Source: Chiridota heheva
Taxonomy: Eukaryota; Echinodermata; Holothuroidea; Apodida; Chiridotidae
Length of the DNA stretch: 64,000 nt
Assembly: GCA_020152595.1 (NCBI GenBank)
Contig: JAIGNY010001701.1
Span: 567,501-631,500 of the forward strand
Direction of reading: 5' to 3'
Part shown: positions 56,763-64,000 of the stretch, piece after piece
Layout: the number at the start of each line of letters is the position of its first letter
How positions within the stretch are numbered: the stretch's first letter is position 1
Made by a program: the position numbers and the translations under genes
Notes under the pieces: generated by a model
What the model saw: only the letters and a program-made list of their open reading frames with translations
What the model was told of the DNA's origin: nothing
Databases searched by the model: none

Positions 56763-58834
56763 TATGTACGGTAAAATGAAAGGTTCAAACCTATAGCCGA
56801 TGTCGAAGGAAACATGTCCAATTTCAAAAAGGCTATTTATACCTTATGCAGTTAAAGAGGCTATCGCCCGTACAAGTTCTTACTAAAGATGGTGAATCTA
56901 ATCTATAGGTCTATGTAGAACAGTTTTAAGTGTTTAATAATTACTTATCCAATAAAACTTAAGTATCAGAGTTGCATGCCTATTCACAAAGAGTTTTGAT
57001 GATGTTATTACGAGGGGATGCTTTGGAAGTGATAACAATGACTGTACAATTAAAGTGAACTAAATTAAAAATGTATTTCACGAAAAATAACTGAAGATTT
57101 CCCAGATGTCGATTCTTAATTTGTTTTCTTCTTTGGATACGTCTTAATTATTTGGATGATTTCTAGTGATTTGTCTAATGATTTGAGACGTATCGTGTCA
57201 AAGCTATTATACTCTAGATAACAATATTCAGATAGTTAGAGAACAAAAGAAAGTGGAAAAGCGTGACGTAAAAGATACCACAGACTCTTAATTATATTCA
57301 TAAGGATTATTCTAAAGTTAAAATGATTAATATTTCTCTGAATGTTACAGTTGATTATTAAAAACAGTATATTTTGAATATCTGAGCATTGATCGGTTGA
57401 AAGTCTCCCAGTATTTTGCTTCTTCTAAACTACAGTTTACACAATTTGCAACACGCGACACATTGGGGAAAACATTCTATGTAAATAACATAAACCAGAC
57501 AAATTTTTATAAGGTTATTGCAGAGGTACGGTAGATACTTTTTTGACAAAGGCCCTTTTGCGTGATGCAGATATCAAATTAGTTGAATATTTGTACTTAT
57601 TGTTTCCAACAATGATCGTCCATTTATATTCGCAAAAGCAATGCCAAATATTAGGGCAATCGGCAAACTGAAATCAATTAGTAATTTGTTTATATACAGT
57701 GGGTAAGATTGTATCACAATTTACGCTGAATATACTTCACAAACTCCTTAGACCCACGGTGTTTACTGTCATAATTAGTACCCTAATATCTCTTCGAGAA
57801 CCTTTGAACCGTTATTCAGAAAATTCAAATAACAATAAATGTTTGCATTTGAGCAAACAAAATACAAAGATTAACTGAGAGCTCAAAAACACAGCTTACA
57901 TAGAAGCCGTTGAATATGATAGCAATATGTAGTTTACCTACTTGATAGTTTATATGTCCATCAAGATAAATATGTATTAGTTACAAATAAATCAATAATA
58001 GATACTTTAGCTGAATAAGTACTATTTTTGATTTTTAATAAAGCTTGAAAAAATGGATATCATTCTTCCATAATAACACGTACTTTGGCACAGTATTGAT
58101 ATGCTTTGATATCTTTAAAATATCTTAAATGCCAGTTTTCGTGTTAGAAATATACAATATAATTGAATGCTTTGATTGGTCTAAATATTTGCGCATAGAC
58201 TGATAAGCCAATCAAAAACCGCCGCGGAAGTGACGTTATTAGTATATAGCACAATTATCAGCAGGGTGACCGAAAATTTGCTCGAGACTAGGTTCCCTTT
58301 TTAATTAATTGAGATGTTGATAGAGATCAGTTCTCGGCCAAGAAATTCATAAAGCAATCGTAGCCTCTATAATGCATGCGCTGATTAAATGTTTGACGAA
58401 GTATCTAGATGTCCGTTTTTTATTCAGCCAGTAGATATACAAAGAATTTGTGGCACTAAAATTGCAATGTGGATATATTTATATCATTATTTAGTCTATC
58501 AACGTACCTTGTAATGCCACGGCTGAATATTTATCCATTCACTTATTCACTCAGTCTGCCAGTCAGAAGTTGTATTGTGTTGCGTTATGTTTAAAAGCGT
58601 ATGTACATTTTGAACAATAATAAGACTCAAAAATCTCATAAAACTGAAGCGCAACCAATCTTGAGACAAAATGGTGCACAGTTTATAGTTCGCATTCATC
58701 AAACGGTCAAAAAATATAAATTTCTCATCAGTTACACACAATATGTAGAACGTTTCCCTGTTACGTCACGCACGTCATGATATATAAAGCATCGCATAGG
58801 TGTTTACCGATATGGTTTATCATTTTATATTCAT
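56763..58834. other. Intergenic, nothing recognised
   Basis: AT-rich sequence between two esterase remnants. I looked for esterase exon 2 and 3 landmarks (HGG, GQSAG) on the minus strand and saw none. Confidence 0.5.
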
Positions 58835-59590
58835 AGGTGCAAAATGGTAATAACCAACTTTATTATACTTGAAACACCATTTCCCACGATAGTCGGCAAC
58901 AATCAGACGCATTTGAAGTATCAGCTGTAGTAATGTCTAGATTTGTCTCCAACCTTTGAACAATTATACTTATTACAAGGAAGCTTCTTTAATTTTGCTT
59001 CCAGTTCTGGAGTTCCTGTTCCCTGTGTGGACAAAGTTTCTGGTGTAGGCGATCTTTTGGTTCATCGTTACTATCTCGTTCGGCGAGTATTTTAAATGCG
59101 GAACTCTTTTTTATTTTTAAAACATATACGAGCAGCTAGGGCGGACTGGCTCGCTGATCGACCAATCCTGGATGGGTGGGCCGCTCCGGAGGGAGCCGAG
59201 GCCGGCCGTAGACCGTTAAAACGGACGCAGCACTGCCTCCCGAAGGGAGGTTCAGGCCGGCCGTAAGCCATAAATGCGGGCCCAGCAGCTGCCGAAGGGA
59301 GATCGAAGCACCATAAGGTTATAAGGTTATATTTTGGTTCACCATGGTGTAAATAAATATAATGTGGGACGGTCCTGAACCTGGATCGAGGGAAGGTTTT
59401 TGGCCAGTTTGCCCCTGTAAACAAGGGCGGCTACGTGGTACACGTGCCTTTCACACATTGTCAAATTCGGAACCCCATTCACCTTAGAAGGACATAAAGT
59501 TGTCAAAAATGTAACGATAAAAATGGTATTAGCCATTTTCAGCCATTCGTTTGCTGATATTAACATTAACACAATGGAAAACACAGTCGA
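58835..59590 (-). pseudogene. Decayed carboxylesterase last-exon copy, interrupted
   Basis: 59370-59590 on the minus strand gives a degraded version of the region around the catalytic His: NLTMCERHVYHVAALVY, compared with DLTMCEKHVCHAGDLVY in the paralogue at 63062. The His-bearing CHAGD motif is damaged. 58835-59085 continues the same exon (ttctggagttcctg, ctgtgtggacaaagtttctg, ataggtgcaaaatggtaata) with deletions and frameshifts. Between the two halves sits a GC-rich insertion (59090-59340). It is closer to the 63-kb paralogue than to the intact gene, judging from these phrases. No exon 1-3 remnant was seen to its right. Confidence 0.75.
59090..59340 (-). mobile_element. GC-rich retroposon-like insertion
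   Basis: A block much richer in G+C than its surroundings, with two imperfect internal copies of ggccggccgta ... gaaggga (about 59190-59300). In minus orientation it ends gttttaaaaataaaaaag, an A-rich tail, which fits a retroposed SINE or LINE 3' end. It splits the esterase pseudogene exon. The family is not recognised. Confidence 0.5.
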
Positions 59591-59594
59591 AAAT

Positions 59595-59965
59595 ATTTTA
59601 CAAATTTCGTTCATTTTCGGGCACAAAATTTATGTGAATTGCTTCCCAATTTTTCTTCATTTTTAGACAATTTTATACGACTTTTCTCATTTTTCGGGAA
59701 ATTTGTTGACAAGTTATTTTGACTAAAATTTCAGACAATTTGACCGAATTTTATTTTCATTTTTAGGAAGTTTTTTTATTTTAGGGAAATTTCATGCATA
59801 TTCGGGCGTTTCCTTTAACATTTTGGTGAACTGTTTTGTTAACTGTATGGAAATTTGCTTCATTTTTAAGCAATTTTCTTCAATTTTGATGAAAATTTGG
59901 TCAATTTTCGGGAAATGTTCCCAATTGCTTCAATTTTATGTTGATGATTTTCCAAAAGCTTCCCT
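59595..59965. repeat. Another block of the gaaat/ttcc repeat family
   Basis: Units such as cattttcgggcacaaaattt, cattttaggaagttttt and tcaattttcgggaaatgttc continue directly from the pseudogene. It has the same vocabulary as 39410-40320 and 43805-44060. Confidence 0.6.
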
Positions 59966-62900
59966 TCCGCCACTCCGTCTCTGCTGTTCCTGCAATGGTT
60001 AGCAGAGTGGATGGCGATTGAAAAAGTATGATAAAAATGTATGATATTTTATCAAAATGAAACATTTTGGACCTACAAAATGCCCCAAATCGCAGAGCTT
60101 CAATGCAACTTTTCTCTTACAACCTAGAAAACTTGGGTGCGTTCTCTCCCTGATCGGTCACTCTTCCAACGCCCTGTGGAAGAGGCGTCCATAAGTTGAC
60201 CTTTCCGTTCTTCGGACGGGTCGAGTTGGTTTTAATCACGAAAAAGACCATTGCACCTGGCAGTCCGGGCAACTATAATTTAGGCTAAATTGAGCAGCAT
60301 ATTGCTGATTTTCGTTGGTCATTGGGAAGACATTGGCAGATTGGGAAGGCAATTCGAGAGCGAGTCCATGCATTTTTATCCATATAGTTTCAAATCGAAA
60401 CACGATGCATCGCCTTAGGATGTAGATAGTTGATTAGAAATATTGTATCAATCAATCAGATAGGGGTTTTTTTATGAGAAAGACATTATGCTCTTTAATA
60501 GGGTACCGATAGATACATCTATTTGCTACCCTACATCACCTAATCACTATTAGCGACTCTCAATTATCAAAAATTAGATTATAGTGTCTGAAAATTTTGA
60601 CATATAATTATATTTTCTCTCCTCAAATGGGAACGGCAGGAAGTAGCAATGACACCAGAAGTGTGAAGCCATTGAACATGACTTCTACGTTTTATGAAGT
60701 TCAGCTTTGACGCCCACATTTTTCGGCCAAACGCAATGTACGTTAAAGTAAAACACAACAAATATTCTTATTGAATATCTTACGGTTCGGCATCATTGGG
60801 AAATGAGCAGATGTTTTTGTATTGATCCTCCCACAATTGGGAACTCAATATCAACCTCATATTGGACTAACAATGCCAAGCTGGTAATTTTCTGGAATTT
60901 GAATAGGACGTGGATGTACATCGGGTGTCACCCTGCTCTATTCGAGAAGTGGTCAGGGAACCTGCCATCGAGACCGCTGTTGAGCGTCCTCATCTGACGG
61001 ATGGACGGTGAGCTCCATTCTACCATTAGACAGTTTCCCCAAAGGATGGAAAAAGAGAAGATGGAATGCAGAATACCAACCTCTTCTCTATGTCAGCGTA
61101 TCGTTCTGCATATTTGTTTATAAGTAGTTTTTAAACTCGAACCTAAAATTTCCAGCAACTCGTTTGTCTCTTCGTATCTGTTGTTTGATTTTGATACTCC
61201 TTAAAACTAAAAAACTAGTCATACTCCATCATTTGACTATTTCTTCCGCTAATCGACAGTTTCATGTAGCATGCATACTTATTTTCCAAAAATGCTCTCA
61301 ATATTAAAAAAAAAAAGAGTCAAGCAAATATTCATTGAATGATCCAACTTTATTTAACATATGCTCCGTATTATTACATTAAACTTTGCGGTTGCCGCTT
61401 TTACATAACATTAATACATTTTCCTTAAAAGAGTTCGCCCTGCTCAAAAACAAATTACACCACGACCGATCTACTCCATCAACATCTTTCTTGATAGTAG
61501 TGTGTCTGTTTCTTAATAGCACTGTAATTTGTTATCTTTATCTGTTATCAAATTTTATTTGGTATTAGCTTTTATGACATCAGATGTCCCAACCTGCCTG
61601 AGTATGTAAGGGGTATACGATCATATGAGAGAGCTGCTAGATTCTAAGTTTATCTACACATCATTGTCATATATTGCTAGAGGGTTACATGATACCAATT
61701 CTATAAAGAGATTTTCGAAACTTTCACGACTGTAACACCAACCTACTTGCGCTACGGATCAAAATTGCTGAGACACCCTTATCCGGACCAAATTTTGAGA
61801 AAAATTGTTACTAAAAAAATATTACTTAAACTTTTGAGCAAAAATCCTCAATTTGGACCAAAAATGTTCAAATTTGAAATAAAAACTACATTTAGACCAC
61901 AAATCTCGAGAAAAAAACCTGAAAATTTAAACATTATTTATATGCTCCAACACTTGTAGGTAATTTTAATGTTATGAGAAATAATGTTAAAATATTGTTG
62001 ACAAAGAATTTCCAGTTAGCGTTTACGACTACATGACCGAAAATCTTCTGTGCTATCAGTCTTTACCAAAATTCTCGAGAAAATGGTAAAAAGTCATTTT
62101 TTGCTTTCCATCCTAATTAAATCCTGACTATCTTTTTGGGGAAACATTTAGGTGGCCCGTGGAAAGTGGTCGACTCTGGCACTCACAATGTTCGCTTCTT
62201 CCTATACTAATGTATAGTATATGTGTCTTATGTTTTGATTGAATTTTACCCACATATTCTACAAACATCATAAAAAGTTGGGTACGTCACTGAATGGATG
62301 TATTACACAAACGATACTTTGAATTTCAAAGTACCAAATTGACAAGAGCTAACCTGATAACTATGATCAATTGACTTAGGCATTTCTGAGGTTTCAAAAA
62401 TGTGCCAAATATATTCTTGTTCAACTTGGCGAATTACAGTTTGGTGGAACAAAAGATTCAGTCCAAAGGTAAACTTAGATAAACAAACCTCTTGATACAG
62501 ATATCTGTTTTGTTTACGTAAGTTAAAGGCGTTTGTTTAGGATCGAAGAGATAATCACTACCTATTGAGAAGCACTGGACTGCATTATAAAAAAATGAAC
62601 GTCATACAAAAAAGAGAAGTCATTGAGTTGATATTTGTGGAAACTATTGTTAGCTGTTTTGTAAAAGTTTGTCATATCAATAATCAATTCACGAACTATC
62701 TATATATCATAACTTAATAACTGAGGAGAGAATACTAATTTTCGAGTAAATACTGATTGAATAAATGGCATACCGGTTTCCCCTTTGGATGATTAAGGAA
62801 ATGTCTAAATAAACACTTTAAAAAAACATCCTTTTTTATCTCTTGAATGCATCGCTTCGCACTAACGTAAACCGCTGAAAGTAAGAAGCTAGAGATTACA

Positions 62901-63061
62901 ATGATTTCCCCAACATGCCCAAGACATGCCCAATTGTGAAATTTCAATAATCCTCAAATTATAATCTTAATGTTACACTTATGTTAACTGCACATTCCAA
63001 TTACGACATCGCAGTATAACGTTAATTAGCATCAATTTGACCATTGCATTAACATATATTA
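59966..63061. other. Intergenic, nothing firmly recognised
   Basis: Mostly AT-rich. Open frames at 60803-60997 (plus, Trp-rich) and 62735-62947 (minus, with a hydrophobic stretch) have no family signature I know and no splice support. The latter could be 3' UTR of the paralogue at 63062. Confidence 0.45.
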
Positions 63062-64000
63062 TCACGGACTACACACACATCTTTTGGAACCCGTATTTTG
63101 TATTTCCTCCTCAAAGATTCCATCAAATATATCCTCAAATGCGTCTTTGCCTATAGGATCTATCATTTTATTCAAAGGTGCAAACTTGTAGTAACCAATC
63201 TCATCCCACAATTTACACCACTCTCTCCGGTAATCGGTAAGCAGAGAATTACCACCACAGTTCCCATTGTAGTACAAGCTATAGGAATGTCCTGGTTTTT
63301 CCGCTACTTTGGGCCAGTAGAACTTTCTGCCCGGTAACTTCTTATGCTTTTCCTCCAATTCTGGGGTTCCGGCTTGATTTGGGTCACCTGTGTGGAGAAA
63401 GTTACTGATGTAGGCAGCCATTTGATCCATCATCGTTTTTTCTTCAACCGTGTACTCTAAAGGCGGATCCCGAACCCCGAGTGGAGCCGTCTGGAAAATA
63501 TATACAAGATCACCAGCATGACAAACGTGTTTTTCACACATTGTCAAGTCCGGACCCCATTCACCGTCAAAAGACATGAATGTATCAAAGATGTAGTGAT
63601 AGTATTTGTCGTAGCCATTGTTAGCCATTTCTAGACTGATATTGGTAACAGCACAGTGAAAGACATAATCTGTAGCAACATCAGAGAGAATAATCCGCTG
63701 GTCCGCACCTATGGAGTTGTCGACTGGATATTTAGATATAACATCCCGATATTTATCTCGGAATATTGCTCTCATGAATAATCGGTAAGGAATGTTACCC
63801 AATGGGTTCTTAAATAACAAATAGATGTACAAAAGACCTTCTTCTCTGGTCGTTCCTAACATTGTAGGCTTGTGTTGGACCCGTCCTGCTTGATACTCCA
63901 CTATGACTTCTTCCTGCAACTCTGTATATTCTCCAACACCCGGACTCCATGGTTCAAAGAATTGCAAAAACTCGTCATTGTTGTAGCTCTTTGTTGTGGC
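63062..64000 (-). CDS. Carboxylesterase / cholinesterase-like paralogue, last exon (5' part outside window)
   Basis: An open minus-strand frame runs from the window edge (64000) to TGA at 63064-63062, 312 residues of a type-B carboxylesterase C-terminal half. Landmarks: FFEPWSPGVG, acid residue Glu in GTTREEG (about fragment residue 54) and catalytic His in HVCHAGDLVYIF (about residue 161), then AEKPGHSYSLYYN. The nucleophile elbow is beyond the window. It is collinear with the single large last exon of the intact gene at 47672. It ends with a longer acidic tail (FEDIFDGIFEEE) and CVCSP, absent from that gene. The same strand and relatedness indicate tandem duplication. No acceptor for this exon is seen before the edge. 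Confidence 0.88.
   Translation of the reverse strand, partial: ATTKSYNNDEFLQFFEPWSPGVGEYTELQEEVIVEYQAGRVQHKPTMLGTTREEGLLYIYLLFKNPLGNIPYRLFMRAIFRDKYRDVISKYPVDNSIGADQRIILSDVATDYVFHCAVTNISLEMANNGYDKYYHYIFDTFMSFDGEWGPDLTMCEKHVCHAGDLVYIFQTAPLGVRDPPLEYTVEEKTMMDQMAAYISNFLHTGDPNQAGTPELEEKHKKLPGRKFYWPKVAEKPGHSYSLYYNGNCGGNSLLTDYRREWCKLWDEIGYYKFAPLNKMIDPIGKDAFEDIFDGIFEEEIQNTGSKRCVCSP

Noticed and set aside
59092..59424. 110-codon minus-strand frame in the GC-rich block
   Set aside because: It spans the junction between the retroposon-like insertion and the esterase pseudogene, so cannot be one gene.
60803..60997. 64-codon Trp-rich plus-strand frame
   Set aside because: It looked protein-like (NRTWMYIGCHPALF), but I recognise no family and see no splice or repeat support.
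62735..62947. 70-codon minus-strand frame with a hydrophobic stretch
   Set aside because: It lies just downstream of the esterase paralogue stop and probably belongs to 3' UTR or intergenic DNA.

Overview
The window is AT-rich, repeat-dense animal nuclear DNA. Every gene I can recognise is split by long introns with GT-AG borders. The gene set, the tRNA-derived SINEs, the many short inverted-repeat transposons and the minisatellites suggest a marine invertebrate. An echinoderm or similar deuterostome is my guess from style, not something I could prove. No bacterial operons, CRISPR arrays, rRNA genes or canonical tRNA genes are visible.

Layout: (1) 1-8.7 kb, plus strand: the last four coding exons of inosine-5'-monophosphate dehydrogenase (IMPDH). 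Its introns carry two large minisatellites and two MITEs. (2) 8.7-18 kb: intergenic, with a LINE tail, a minisatellite-core element, a SINE and small hAT-type MITEs. (3) 18.2-28.4 kb, plus strand: Mediator subunit MED20 in four coding exons, beginning with a 14-nt coding exon. The last exon has an apparent one-base frameshift in a T run. (4) 31.4-38.7 kb, minus strand: a two-exon TOMM6 gene (small TOM-complex subunit, 59 aa) with a 7-kb intron full of MITEs, convergent with MED20. From memory of the human 6p21.1 map, TOMM6 and MED20 are also near neighbours there, so this may be very old linkage. (5) 39-47 kb: repeats only, including a 1.2-kb 29-bp minisatellite and a THAP/P-like non-autonomous transposon. 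(6) 47.6-64 kb, minus strand: a secreted type-B carboxylesterase/cholinesterase-like cluster. It holds one complete 567-aa four-exon gene with an intact Ser-Glu-His triad, a decayed first-exon copy, a decayed last-exon copy interrupted by a GC-rich retroposon, and the 3' exon of another paralogue running off the window edge.

The genes belong to separate pathways: guanine nucleotide synthesis, transcription, mitochondrial protein import and ester hydrolysis. They form no common system. The more unusual material is structural: terminal inverted repeats around minisatellites, nested MITEs with checkable 8-bp target duplications, and decay of a tandem esterase family.
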